Origin: Maribacter stanieri
Lineage (GTDB): Bacteria; Bacteroidota; Bacteroidia; Flavobacteriales; Flavobacteriaceae
Length of the DNA: 64,000 nt
Assembly (NCBI RefSeq): GCF_900112245.1
Contig: NZ_FOYX01000002.1
Span: 372,001 to 436,000, forward strand
Reading direction: 5' to 3'
Part shown: positions 10,059-19,152 of the stretch, one piece after another
Position numbering within the stretch: position 1 is the first letter of the stretch
How the letters are laid out: the number at the start of each line of letters is the position of its first letter
Translations under genes and position numbers: made by a program
Notes under the pieces: model-generated
What the model was told of the DNA's origin: nothing
Databases searched by the model: none
Seen by the model: only the letters and a program-made list of their open reading frames with translations

Positions 10059-11582
10059 ATGAAACAGAATCATTTTACCATCTTTTTAAGTTTTTGTTGC
10101 TGTCTAAATGTCTTTGCTCAGCAAAGTACAGAAGTGTATTTAGCAGAATTAAAGCAGGAAAATGATTTTTTAAAAATTGATTCTGTAATAAATATTTCAA
10201 AAAATGAGGGCTATGATAATCAGCCCTCATTTTTTGATAATGATAATATACTATTTTCATCTACAAGAAATAATCAAACAGATGTTGCGCTCTACAATAT
10301 AAAGGACAGTAGTACAATATGGCTTACCAACACACCAAATGGGAGTGAATATTCACCGTTAAGAATTCCCAGTAAAAATGCAATTTCGGCTATCCGATTA
10401 GATAAAGATGGATTGCAAAGACTTTATGAATACGACGTAAATACTGGCGAATCAGAAGTTATATTACCAGATTTAAAAGTGGGTTATCACGTTTGGTTTT
10501 CAAGTGATATTATTGTGTGCACAGTTTTAATTGAAAATCGAATGGATTTGGTAATTTCTAACCTTAAAGCTAATACCAACTATACCGTTCAGAAAAATGT
10601 AGGTAGGTCGTTGCATAAAATTCCGAATAGTAATTTAGTAAGCTACATTTCAAAAACAGATGATTCTGTTACTATTAGATCTTTAGATCCTATTACCTTA
10701 AAATCTGAAGAATTAATCGCTACAATGGAAGGTTCTGAAGATGTGTGTTGGACTGAAAATGGAGATTTAATTACAGCATACGACACCTCAATTTTATCTT
10801 TTAATCCATCTTCAGATGAAGAATGGAAATTTGAATTTAAGATTAAAGATCAAGACGTGAACGGTATTTCACGCCTGGCAGTAAATCCGCTTAGAAATCA
10901 CTTGAGTTTTGTATCTAAAGATTCTCCTAAAATAATTGTAGACAGGCAAGTAGAAACTTTTAACGCACGTGATATTAATGCATTTGCGAACTGCTTTTCA
11001 AAAGATGTCGTTGTCAAGAATTTTCCAATGGATATTTTATACATGGGTAGACAGCAACTAAAAGTTAATTACGAAGCTTTCTACAAAAGAACACCTGCTA
11101 TAGAGGCTAAGGTGGCATCTAGAATACATGTAGGGCAAACGGTCATAGATCAAGAGGTGGTTACAATAAACGGAAATCAGCATCATCAAGTTGCCATTTA
11201 TGAAGTTGACAACTTCATTGAAAGCATGACTTTTATAAAAGATACTGCAACAAAAATTGATCCAGAAATTATTGTTCAAGAACAACTTGATGGATATAAC
11301 GCAAGAGATATAAATTCATTTTTACAGCCATTTGCTGAACATGTGAAAGTTTATGGAGCTAATGGCGAACTAAGAACCCAAGGTATTGAAGAAATGAGAA
11401 AAGGTTATAGCGACTTTTTTGAAACAACAAAAGATTTACATTGTTCGGTAAAAAATAGAATTGTAATTGGTAACAAGGTTATTGATGAAGAAAATATAAC
11501 TGCCAATGGCGAATCTTTTAGTGCTATTGGCATATATGAAATAGAAAACGGTAAAATAGCAAGGGTCACTTTTTTACAATAA
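10059..11582 (+). CDS. Exported TolB-like propeller protein with two SnoaL-like domains
   Basis: 507 residues. An N-terminal signal peptide (hydrophobic, ending near FAQQSTE) is followed by TolB/PD40-type beta-propeller repeats to about residue 300 (NQPSFFDNDNILFSS, WLTNTPNGSEYSPL, WTENGDLITAYD). Two consecutive SnoaL/NTF2-like domains follow, about 300-395 and 400-507. Each begins with the related words DRQVETFNARDINAF and QEQLDGYNARDINSF and ends with an AIYE or GIYE strand. The start lies 24 bp after the trehalose gene and the stop 4 bp before the MFS gene, so co-transcription is likely. No enzymatic role can be assigned. SnoaL-like folds often bind small hydrophobic ligands. Confidence 0.75.
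   Translation: MKQNHFTIFLSFCCCLNVFAQQSTEVYLAELKQENDFLKIDSVINISKNEGYDNQPSFFDNDNILFSSTRNNQTDVALYNIKDSSTIWLTNTPNGSEYSPLRIPSKNAISAIRLDKDGLQRLYEYDVNTGESEVILPDLKVGYHVWFSSDIIVCTVLIENRMDLVISNLKANTNYTVQKNVGRSLHKIPNSNLVSYISKTDDSVTIRSLDPITLKSEELIATMEGSEDVCWTENGDLITAYDTSILSFNPSSDEEWKFEFKIKDQDVNGISRLAVNPLRNHLSFVSKDSPKIIVDRQVETFNARDINAFANCFSKDVVVKNFPMDILYMGRQQLKVNYEAFYKRTPAIEAKVASRIHVGQTVIDQEVVTINGNQHHQVAIYEVDNFIESMTFIKDTATKIDPEIIVQEQLDGYNARDINSFLQPFAEHVKVYGANGELRTQGIEEMRKGYSDFFETTKDLHCSVKNRIVIGNKVIDEENITANGESFSAIGIYEIENGKIARVTFLQ
10199..10235 (+). other. Terminator-like hairpin inside the propeller gene
   Basis: A perfect 14-bp inverted repeat lies 140 bases into the coding sequence: arms 10199-10212 and 10222-10235, loop of 9. 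The outer ends are A6 and T6, so the RNA would end in a U-run as an intrinsic terminator does on either strand. It encodes ordinary propeller residues, so it may be coincidental. Confidence 0.5.
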
Positions 11583-11586
11583 TATA

Positions 11587-12753
11587 TTGAAGCAAAAATC
11601 ACATATACTCCCCATAATAATTCTATCTCAATTCGCTTGTACTTCTACTTGGTTTGCTGGTAATGCTATTTTAGAATCCTTGACCAAAAAACTAGATTTT
11701 GGTTCTGAAATTATTAGCTACGTTATTTCATCGGTACAATTCGGATTTATCATCGGTACCTTGCTATTTGGCATTATTATGATTGCGGATAGATTTTCAC
11801 CTTCAAAAGTATTTATGGTTTGCGCTTTGTTCGCAGCTATCTCTAATCTAGTATTAATCCTACCACAACTAACTGTATCTTCTTTACTACTCGCCAGGTT
11901 CAGTACAGGTTTTTTTTTAGCGGGAATCTATCCTGTGGGAATGAAAATAGCCGCAGACTATTATGAAAAAGGACTGGGTAAAGCTTTAGGTTTTTTAGTG
12001 GGCGCATTAGTTCTTGGTACTGCCTTTCCTTTTTTAATTAAAGGAACGCCTTGGGTAAATAACCCTAATAATGTCATTATGCTAACTTCTGTAATTACGG
12101 TTATAGGTGGTGTATTGCTATTTATACTAGTTCCTCACGGTCCATTTAGAGTTGCAAGTTCTATACTAAAATTAGATGCTGGGCCTAAGCTCTTTAAAAA
12201 TTATAAATTTAGAAAAGCTGCATTCGGCTATTTTGGACACATGTGGGAATTATATGCATTTTGGGCATTTACCCCAGTTGCCATACAATGGTTTGCCACA
12301 CAAACTAACAGTACTATTTCAGTCGCTTTATGGTCCGGAATTGTTATTGCACTAGGTGGTATATCTTGTGCATTTGGGGGCATACTATCTCAAAGAATTG
12401 GAAGTAAAAAGGTGGCATTATTGGCATTGACCATATCAGGATTTCTTTGTATTGTTTCTCCTCTCCTATTTTCACTTTCCTTGTATCTATTCTTAGCAGG
12501 TTGGTGCATTTGGGGAATTGCCGTAACTGCAGATTCTCCACAATTCTCAAATTTGGTTGCCTCAGCGGTAGCTCCAGAATTAAAAGGTACAGCTCTAACG
12601 CTAGTGAATTGTATCGGTTTTGCCATTACAATAATCAGTATACAGCTTCTAGAATCACTTCAATCGATTATTCCTATTGATCTTATATTTATTCCTTTAG
12701 CAATTGGTCCATTAATTGGGATTTATTATTTAGTAAATAAGAAAACGAAGTAA
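11587..12753 (+). CDS. Major facilitator superfamily transporter
   Basis: A 388-residue hydrophobic protein with about 12 transmembrane helices. MFS features include FGIIMIADRFSPSKV after helix 2, the loop-type motif ARFSTGFFLAGIYPVGM in the first half, and a similar second half beginning near GYFGHMWELYAFWAF. No ATG is available near the start. TTG at 11587 gives a complete first helix and lies only 4 bp after the upstream stop, which suggests translational coupling. The transported compound is unknown. Its position behind the propeller/SnoaL protein and the trehalose gene does not define a substrate. Confidence 0.82.
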   Translation: MKQKSHILPIIILSQFACTSTWFAGNAILESLTKKLDFGSEIISYVISSVQFGFIIGTLLFGIIMIADRFSPSKVFMVCALFAAISNLVLILPQLTVSSLLLARFSTGFFLAGIYPVGMKIAADYYEKGLGKALGFLVGALVLGTAFPFLIKGTPWVNNPNNVIMLTSVITVIGGVLLFILVPHGPFRVASSILKLDAGPKLFKNYKFRKAAFGYFGHMWELYAFWAFTPVAIQWFATQTNSTISVALWSGIVIALGGISCAFGGILSQRIGSKKVALLALTISGFLCIVSPLLFSLSLYLFLAGWCIWGIAVTADSPQFSNLVASAVAPELKGTALTLVNCIGFAITIISIQLLESLQSIIPIDLIFIPLAIGPLIGIYYLVNKKTK

Positions 12754-12932
12754 ACTCAAAACCTAATTTCTCCTATAGCTCTATATTTTACGGGCAATCA
12801 TAATGCTATCCAATTCAAAAAAAAGTTTTGTGTTAAATGTAGTTTTGCATATCAAATTATGGTCAGCCCTTTATTTTACTTAAATTTAGAAACCGATTAC
12901 CTTACTAACTTTACCTCTTAATAAAATTGAAT

Positions 12933-14264
12933 ATGAAAAAATTTTTACTGCTTACATTTTTAACATCAGCTATAACATTAACAGCGCAAACGAATCAACG
13001 TATCTATGATATTATCAACGCCGTATCTGCTGAGCGTATTGAAAAAGATGTAACCAAACTTGCAAATTTTGGAACTAGACATACCTTAAGTGATACCGTT
13101 TCTAACACAAGAGGTATTGGTGCCGCAAGAAGATGGATCAAAGGTGAATTCGAAAAAACATCTGCCGAATGCAAGGGCTGTCTAAACGTTTTCTTTCAAA
13201 AGGATTTAATAAAAAAAGGTGCTAATGACCGTATTATTAAAGATGTAGAAGTTGTTAATGTACTTGCTATTCAAAAAGGGACGAAATATCCTAATCGCTA
13301 TATTATAATGAGCGGAGATATCGATTCTCGAGTAAGTGACCCTACCAATTTTACAGATGATTCGCCAGGCGCAAATGATAACGCTAGTGGTATGGCCGGT
13401 ACATTAGAAGCCGCTCGTGTACTTTCTAAATATACATTTGAGAATAGTATCATTTATATGGGACTTTCAGGTGAAGAGCAAGGTCTTTTTGGCGGTGGTG
13501 GAATTGCACAATACGCTAAGGACAAAGGTTGGGAAGTTATTGGTATTTTCAATAATGATATGATCGGTAATATTACAGGCGTAGACGGAGTTGTCAGTAA
13601 TGTGGATTTTAGAATATTCTCTGAACCTGTACCTCCGACCGAAACTGAAGAGCAACGTAAAGCGCGTCGTTTTTATGGCGGTGAAGTTGATGGAACATCA
13701 AGACAACTAGCACGTTACGTTCATAAAAATGTGAAGCAGTATATGCCAGAAATGAACCCGATGATGATTTATCGTTTAGATCGTTTTGGTCGCGGTGGTC
13801 ACCACAGACCATTTAATGATGCCGGTTTTCCTGGTATTCGTATTATGGAAGCTCACGAAAACTACACCCAACAACATCAAGATATTCGTGTTGAAGACGG
13901 TATAGCTTATGGTGATGTTCTAGAGCATGTTAATTTTAAGTATGCAGCTAAATTAACGGCCGTAAACGCCATAAACCTAGCTTCTATTGCTTGGGCTCCT
14001 CCTGCTCCAAAAACCGTTAAAATTGGCGGAATTGTTAAGCCGGCAGCCAAATTTCAGTGGAGTAAGGTTGATGGTGCTAAAGGATATAAAATTTATTGGA
14101 GAGATACCACCTCCCCAACTTGGGATTATAGCAGATATGTTGGTGATGTTACAGAATTTACTTTAGAAGGTATTGTTATCGATAATTTCTTCTTTGGTGT
14201 CTCTGCAGTTGGTGAAAACGGATTTGAAAGTCCTGTTGTTTTTCCTAATGGAATATTTAGATAA
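12933..14264 (+). CDS. Exported M28-family metallopeptidase
   Basis: 443 residues starting at ATG 12933 (MKKFLLLTFL), six bases inside a longer TTG frame. A signal peptide ends near LTAQ. The M28 zinc core is present: D149 in PGANDNASG, the Glu pair E181/E182 in GEEQGL, D209 in NNDMIG and the C-terminal histidine in GGHHRPF (H290/H291). The first ligand position, histidine in many M28 enzymes, reads as aspartate (D129 in SGDIDSR). A fibronectin-III-like module occupies about 345-443. It probably acts in the periplasm or outside as an aminopeptidase. It lies 17 bp before an M1 peptidase, suggesting joint peptide use. Confidence 0.87.
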   Translation: MKKFLLLTFLTSAITLTAQTNQRIYDIINAVSAERIEKDVTKLANFGTRHTLSDTVSNTRGIGAARRWIKGEFEKTSAECKGCLNVFFQKDLIKKGANDRIIKDVEVVNVLAIQKGTKYPNRYIIMSGDIDSRVSDPTNFTDDSPGANDNASGMAGTLEAARVLSKYTFENSIIYMGLSGEEQGLFGGGGIAQYAKDKGWEVIGIFNNDMIGNITGVDGVVSNVDFRIFSEPVPPTETEEQRKARRFYGGEVDGTSRQLARYVHKNVKQYMPEMNPMMIYRLDRFGRGGHHRPFNDAGFPGIRIMEAHENYTQQHQDIRVEDGIAYGDVLEHVNFKYAAKLTAVNAINLASIAWAPPAPKTVKIGGIVKPAAKFQWSKVDGAKGYKIYWRDTTSPTWDYSRYVGDVTEFTLEGIVIDNFFFGVSAVGENGFESPVVFPNGIFR

Positions 14265-14281
14265 ACATAAATCTATTGTAC

Positions 14282-15889
14282 ATGAAAAAATTATTAGTTG
14301 CCTTGACCCTTGGGATTTTTTCATTCTCACAGGCCCAAACTTTTACGGAACAAGATACGCTTAGAGGTAGTATTACTCCGGAACGTGTCTGGTGGGACTT
14401 AAATTATTACCATCTAGATATTGATGTGAACCCTACCGAAAAATTTATAGGCGGAACCAATACTATTCGTTATAAAGTGTTAGAGCCTCATCAAATTTTA
14501 CAAGTTGATTTACAACCACCTTTGACTATTGAAATGGTTACGCAAGACGGTAAAGATCTTGAGGTGGTGCATAACGTAAATGCACATTTTGTTCAATTGA
14601 CAAAACCGCAGATAAAGGGTGAGTTCAATGAAATTATTGTTACCTATTCCGGTCATCCAAAAGAAGCTGTCAGAGCTCCCTGGGATGGAGGATTCTCATG
14701 GAAAAAAGATGCAAATGGTAAAGATTTCGTCGCCACTTCTTGCCAAGGATTAGGAGCCAGTGTGTGGTGGCCCAATAAGGACCATATGTACGACGAGGTA
14801 GATAGTATGTTAATCAGTGTAAAAGCACCTAAAGGTCTCATGAACGTATCTAATGGGCGACTTAGAAGTGTAGATAAAGAAACGAATACGTACAACTGGT
14901 TTGTGTCTAATCCCATTAATAATTATGGCGTTAATGTAAATATTGGTGACTATGCACATTTCAATGAAATATATCAAGGAGAAAAAGGAGCTCTTGATAT
15001 GGATTACTATGTGTTAAAAGATAATTTAGAAAAAGCAAAAGAGCATTTTAAGGATGCTCCTAAAATGATGGCAGCTTTTGAACATTGGTTTGGTCCCTAC
15101 CCTTTTTATGAAGATTCTTTTAAATTGGTAGAAGTACCATATTTAGGTATGGAACACCAAAGTTCAGTTACGTACGGCAATCAGTATTTAAAAGGATATT
15201 TAGGTAAAGATTTATCAGGTTCCGGTTGGGGACTAAAATTCGATTTTATCATTATACATGAAGCCGGTCATGAATGGTTTGCCAATAACATCACCTATAA
15301 AGATGCTGCTGATATGTGGATTCATGAGGGGTTTACGTGTTACTCTGAAAGCCTATTCTTAGATTATCATTATGGTACTGTAGCTGCAAATGCATATGTA
15401 CAGGGAATTAGAAACAATATTAGAAATGACAAACCTATTATTGGCATCTATAATGTAAACCATGAAGGTAGTGGAGACATGTATTACAAAGGATCAAACA
15501 TTCTTCATACCCTACGCCAAATCGTAAATGACGACAGAAAATGGAGAACCATATTACGTGGCCTAAATTCAGAATTCTATCATAAAACAGTTACTACAAA
15601 CGAAATTGAAGATGTAATTGGATTAGGACTAAACCGAGATTTAAAACCTTTTTTCGATCAGTATTTGAGAACTGTAAATATTCCTGTTTTCGAATACAAA
15701 ATAAAAGGTAAAAAAGTAACATACCGTTTTACAAACACTGTTGATAATTTCACCATTCCTATTAGAGTATATATTGATGACAAACCTATATGGCTAGAAC
15801 CCACTACGGATTGGCAGACACAGAAGTTACATGGCAATTTAAAAACGTTACAGGTCGACCCAAATTTCTATATTGAAACTAAGAACTAA
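14282..15889 (+). CDS. Exported M1-family metallopeptidase
   Basis: 535 residues from ATG 14282 (MKKLLVALTLGIFSFSQAQ), with a clear signal peptide. The gluzincin zinc site is HEAGH (H326, E327, H330) with E349 exactly 18 residues further in WIHEGF. The exopeptidase motif is the variant GMEHQ in place of GAMEN. It is about 300 residues shorter than E. coli PepN and lacks the long helical C-terminal domain. It would remove N-terminal residues from peptides in the periplasm or outside. The 17-bp gap from the M28 gene and matching signal peptides suggest a two-gene peptidase operon. Confidence 0.92.
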   Translation: MKKLLVALTLGIFSFSQAQTFTEQDTLRGSITPERVWWDLNYYHLDIDVNPTEKFIGGTNTIRYKVLEPHQILQVDLQPPLTIEMVTQDGKDLEVVHNVNAHFVQLTKPQIKGEFNEIIVTYSGHPKEAVRAPWDGGFSWKKDANGKDFVATSCQGLGASVWWPNKDHMYDEVDSMLISVKAPKGLMNVSNGRLRSVDKETNTYNWFVSNPINNYGVNVNIGDYAHFNEIYQGEKGALDMDYYVLKDNLEKAKEHFKDAPKMMAAFEHWFGPYPFYEDSFKLVEVPYLGMEHQSSVTYGNQYLKGYLGKDLSGSGWGLKFDFIIIHEAGHEWFANNITYKDAADMWIHEGFTCYSESLFLDYHYGTVAANAYVQGIRNNIRNDKPIIGIYNVNHEGSGDMYYKGSNILHTLRQIVNDDRKWRTILRGLNSEFYHKTVTTNEIEDVIGLGLNRDLKPFFDQYLRTVNIPVFEYKIKGKKVTYRFTNTVDNFTIPIRVYIDDKPIWLEPTTDWQTQKLHGNLKTLQVDPNFYIETKN

Positions 15890-15993
15890 AATGTATTTCA
15901 TTTCTGAGTAACCTTTAGCGTTCATCATAAATTAAATAAGATTAATTTTCTTTTTTTAATAATGTTAACTTTATCGCAATTACTCCAACCAAC

Positions 15994-17109
15994 ATGAAAA
16001 AAGTACTTGTCAGATATAGAAATAGTGCTTTAAGAAATTTTGTTCGAAAACATTCTAAATATGCTCCAATATTATTTTTTATTGGCGGATTTATATTTGA
16101 TACCCTAACCTTAGGTCGAATTGATCGTACCTATGATTTGACGGTTTTATGTATGCATATGACCTCATTATCCATTACCCTATATCTCTACAATTTAGTA
16201 GACGATGGCAAATGGAAAAACACATTTTTAGAGCGTTATGAAGAGTATTTACCACTCGCTATTCAGTTCTTTTTTGGCGGGCTATCAAGCGCCTATGTTA
16301 TTTATTTTTCTAGAAGTGTATCACTATCAAAATCTGCCTCTTTTTTTATCATTCTAGTGCTATTACTAATAGCCAATGAATTTCTTAAAAAGAGGATTTC
16401 TAATAAATACCTTCAATTTGGTGTATACTATTTTATAAGTTTCACATTCTTCACTTTCATGATACCTGTGTTTCTTAAAGAATTAAATACCACCGTATTC
16501 TTAATCTCCGGAGCCGTAAGTTTAGCTAGTACCTTAATTCTACTCATTTTTATCTATAGCAAAAGTCCTAGTACAAGAAAAGAAATTAAGCTGGGTAAAA
16601 TGATTACTATAATCTTAGCTATATACGGTATTATCAATCTGTTTTATTTCTTAAGATTGATACCGCCTGTTCCTTTGGCATTAGATAAAGGAATTGTAGC
16701 TCATGAAATTGTTTTAAACAATGGTAATTATGAAGTAACCTATGAGGCGGAGAAATCTTTTGTTTTTTGGCGTAAACATAATTTGAATTACAGCTACTCT
16801 CCAGACCAACGTGTTTATATCTTTTCCTCAATTTTTGCTCCAACCGATTTAAAAAAATCCATTTTTCATAGATGGAGAAGGTATAATAACAAAACTGAAG
16901 AATGGGAAAATGTAGAAGATATAGGTTATGACATAACCGGTGGTAGAGATGGTGGTTTTAGAGGTTATACTTATAAAACTAACGTAACCCCAGGAGAATG
17001 GGAGGTTCAAGTATTAACGGAAGAAGAACAGATTCTTGGTGTCATTGGATTTAATATCAATCTTAGAGAAAATCAAGAACCGCTTAGACTTAAGACCTCT
17101 AAGTTTTAG
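15994..17109 (+). CDS. Membrane protein with C-terminal DUF2914 domain
   Basis: 371 residues. Roughly seven hydrophobic segments lie between residues 25 and 230 (for example SKYAPILFFIGGFIF and MITIILAIYGIINLFYF). A soluble domain of about 130 residues follows and matches DUF2914 (GIVAHEIVLNNGNYEVTYE to VIGFNINLRE). DUF2914 is often attached to integral membrane proteins in Proteobacteria and Bacteroidota and has no known function. The gene stands alone, 104 bp after the M1 peptidase gene and 144 bp before the next, so it probably has its own promoter. Confidence 0.75.
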   Translation: MKKVLVRYRNSALRNFVRKHSKYAPILFFIGGFIFDTLTLGRIDRTYDLTVLCMHMTSLSITLYLYNLVDDGKWKNTFLERYEEYLPLAIQFFFGGLSSAYVIYFSRSVSLSKSASFFIILVLLLIANEFLKKRISNKYLQFGVYYFISFTFFTFMIPVFLKELNTTVFLISGAVSLASTLILLIFIYSKSPSTRKEIKLGKMITIILAIYGIINLFYFLRLIPPVPLALDKGIVAHEIVLNNGNYEVTYEAEKSFVFWRKHNLNYSYSPDQRVYIFSSIFAPTDLKKSIFHRWRRYNNKTEEWENVEDIGYDITGGRDGGFRGYTYKTNVTPGEWEVQVLTEEEQILGVIGFNINLRENQEPLRLKTSKF

Positions 17110-17201
17110 GCTGCAATACTTGATTTCAATTTACTAAACATCAATACATTACCTTAACTCATTTGCCGCTTATCTAAGTTTAACATTATAATTTTTCTTA
17201 A

Positions 17202-17234
17202 TTGTTTTCCGCATTCAAACATAGTCTACCTTCG
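17202..17234 (+). promoter_or_regulatory. Possible Bacteroidota-type promoter
   Basis: TTG at 17202-17204 is followed after 22 bases by TACCTTCG at 17227-17234, close to the -33 TTTG and -7 TAnnTTTG pattern of this phylum. It precedes the GTG start at 17254 by about 20 bases. This is a pattern match only. Confidence 0.35.
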
Positions 17235-17253
17235 CCTAACTTTAAACCCTATA

Positions 17254-17859
17254 GTGTCGATATACTTAAAAGTCCAAGCGGTAGACCGTATTTTCAACCA
17301 ATTGGACAAGGAGTTGGGCTCCTTTCAAAAATCTACAGGACTTGGCTGTGTAGCTAATTGTGGAAACTGCTGTCTAAAACCGGACATCAATGCTACTGCA
17401 TTAGAATTTTTACCGTTAGCATATCATCTTTTTAAAAATGGAGAAGCTGAAGAATGGCTTGATCTTCTACAAAACAATACTTCCGATAAACTATGCCCTG
17501 TTTTAAACAAGGTAATTGCTCCAAGTTCTATAGGCTTCTGTTCAGATTACGCGCATCGCGGGCTCATCTGTAGACTTTTTGGCTTCTCTGCAATGTTACA
17601 TAAGAACAATAAACCAAAATTGGTTACGTGTAAACCTATTAAAGAAAATAAACCTGAAGCTGTTGCGAATGCAGAGGCTCACATTGCTTCTAAAAGTAAT
17701 TACCCATTAATTAGTAACTACTACATGCAATTGCGTTCTATTGATGAAAATTTAGGGGAGGAATTATTTCCTATTAGAGTTGCCATTGAAAAGGCAATTC
17801 AAACCGTACTAGGATACTATGCTTACCGCAAACCGCCAAGAAAAAAGAAAGTCGTTTAA
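17254..17859 (+). CDS. YkgJ-family cysteine-cluster protein
   Basis: 201 residues, started at GTG 17254 because no ATG lies in frame near the N-terminus. The cysteine signature GCVANCGNCCLKPD sits near residues 30-43, with further cysteines in DKLCPVL, FCSDY, GLICRLFGF and VTCKPI. This matches the CxxCxxCC (UPF0153/YkgJ) family, thought to bind zinc or an iron-sulfur cluster. The function is unproven. The basic tail (PPRKKKVV) is unremarkable. The gene stands alone with a promoter-like sequence just upstream. Confidence 0.8.
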   Translation: MSIYLKVQAVDRIFNQLDKELGSFQKSTGLGCVANCGNCCLKPDINATALEFLPLAYHLFKNGEAEEWLDLLQNNTSDKLCPVLNKVIAPSSIGFCSDYAHRGLICRLFGFSAMLHKNNKPKLVTCKPIKENKPEAVANAEAHIASKSNYPLISNYYMQLRSIDENLGEELFPIRVAIEKAIQTVLGYYAYRKPPRKKKVV

Positions 17860-17961
17860 CTATAATTATTATCAAAAAGAGATAAAACGTACCTTTATCA
17901 TTAGCTTCTAAACTTTATAAATTTTGTTTTAGTAGCTACATTCTATTTTAAATAATTTGTC

Positions 17962-18603
17962 TTGAAAGTATACGGAATTAGTGGACTAGGTGCAGATAAA
18001 AGGGTTTTCAAACATTTGTCCTTAGATTTTGAATTTCTACCTATAGATTGGATAACACCTAAAAATGATGAGTCTATTAAACATTACTCTGAAAGGCTTA
18101 GTAAAGTAATAGATACCAAAAATGACTTTTGTCTAATTGGTGTAAGTTTTGGTGGTTTAATAGCAACAGAGATTTCCCAAATACTTAATCCCAAAAAGGT
18201 TATTCTCATATCTTCTGCACATACAAAAAATGAATTAAGACCTATATACAAATGGTTTGGTAAAGTGAAAATCATTAAACTTATACCTGCTTTTCTATTA
18301 AATCCTCCAAGAATATTGGCTAAGTATATTATGGGAGCAAAAAACAACCTAATATTAAATGAAATTTTAGACGATACAGATGCAAGCTTTGTAAAATGGG
18401 CATTATATGAATTAACACGTTGGCAAAATTCAAAGCAATCGAATACAGTTCTAAAAATAAATGGAACAATTGATAAACTTATTCCGCCTAGAGGTACGAC
18501 CAGGATGAAGCTAATCCAAAATGGAGGTCATTTTATGATTGTAGATAGAGCAGATGAGATTAGTAAAATTATCAATAACGAATTACATAATTCCTTAGCA
18601 TAA
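17962..18603 (+). CDS. Small alpha/beta-hydrolase
   Basis: 213 residues using a TTG start at 17962 (MKVYGISGLGADKRVF); no nearby ATG exists. The nucleophile elbow is GVSFGG, and the catalytic histidine is likely in NGGHFMIVD near the C-terminus. The acid is probably in NGTIDKLIPP. The protein is at the short end for the fold and lacks a signal peptide, so it should act in the cytosol on an ester or thioester. It is followed 6 bp later by a GAF-domain gene, suggesting an operon. The substrate is unknown. Confidence 0.75.
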   Translation: MKVYGISGLGADKRVFKHLSLDFEFLPIDWITPKNDESIKHYSERLSKVIDTKNDFCLIGVSFGGLIATEISQILNPKKVILISSAHTKNELRPIYKWFGKVKIIKLIPAFLLNPPRILAKYIMGAKNNLILNEILDDTDASFVKWALYELTRWQNSKQSNTVLKINGTIDKLIPPRGTTRMKLIQNGGHFMIVDRADEISKIINNELHNSLA

Positions 18604-18609
18604 AACAAG

Positions 18610-19077
18610 ATGAAAGATTCTCAAGAAATTCTAAATGGCATTAAAGAAGAATTAACCAAAGATTCTCCAGACTGGAACAGCATCCTAAAAATAACGTTAG
18701 CGCATTTTTCATGCTCTACAGGAACTTTACATTTTTTAGATGATAATTCTTTACTACAACTACAATCACAAGTGGGAATTCCAGAATTTTTGATTCCGAA
18801 GTTATCTACAATTCCTATTGGTAAAGGCATGGCCGGTATTGCTGCTGAGCGTAAAAAACCAGTTGAAATGTGCAACTTGCAAACAGATGATTCTGGCGTA
18901 GCTAGACCATCTGCAAAAGATACCAAAGTAGAAGGTTCATTAGCCGCACCTTTGTTGTTAAATGACACATTATTTGGAACCATAGGTATTGCAAAACCCG
19001 TACCTTACGATTTTACTGAAGCTGAGATGAATTTACTATTGCAAATTGGTGAGCTCATCAGTAAAAAATTAACTTAG
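18610..19077 (+). CDS. Single GAF-domain protein
   Basis: 155 residues forming one GAF domain (GTLHFLDDNSLLQLQSQVGI, PIGKGMAGIAAE, VEGSLAAPLLLNDTLFGTIGI). The pattern resembles small stand-alone GAF proteins, which include free methionine-R-sulfoxide reductases. The cysteines needed for that activity are not clearly in place: the visible ones are C37 in FSCSTGTL and one in MCNLQTDD. A ligand-binding role is therefore as likely. It starts 6 bp after the hydrolase gene and ends before a bidirectional terminator. Confidence 0.72.
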   Translation: MKDSQEILNGIKEELTKDSPDWNSILKITLAHFSCSTGTLHFLDDNSLLQLQSQVGIPEFLIPKLSTIPIGKGMAGIAAERKKPVEMCNLQTDDSGVARPSAKDTKVEGSLAAPLLLNDTLFGTIGIAKPVPYDFTEAEMNLLLQIGELISKKLT

Positions 19078-19103
19078 AAATTTACATCAACTTCATATAA
19101 ATA

Positions 19104-19129
19104 AAAAGCCCGCTAAATAGCGGGCTTTT
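19104..19129. terminator. Bidirectional intrinsic terminator
   Basis: AAAAGCCCGCT and AGCGGGCTTTT form a perfect 11-bp stem around an AAAT loop. Because both ends are A/T runs, it can stop transcription from the GAF gene on the plus strand and from the large dehydrogenase gene on the minus strand. Confidence 0.9.
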
Positions 19130-19152
19130 CAATTCAATATAATACTAGTCTA

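Noticed and set aside
18621-18983. Antisense open frame of 120 codons over the GAF gene
   Set aside because: It lies opposite a well-supported gene, has no recognisable motif, and follows the codon pattern expected of a shadow frame.
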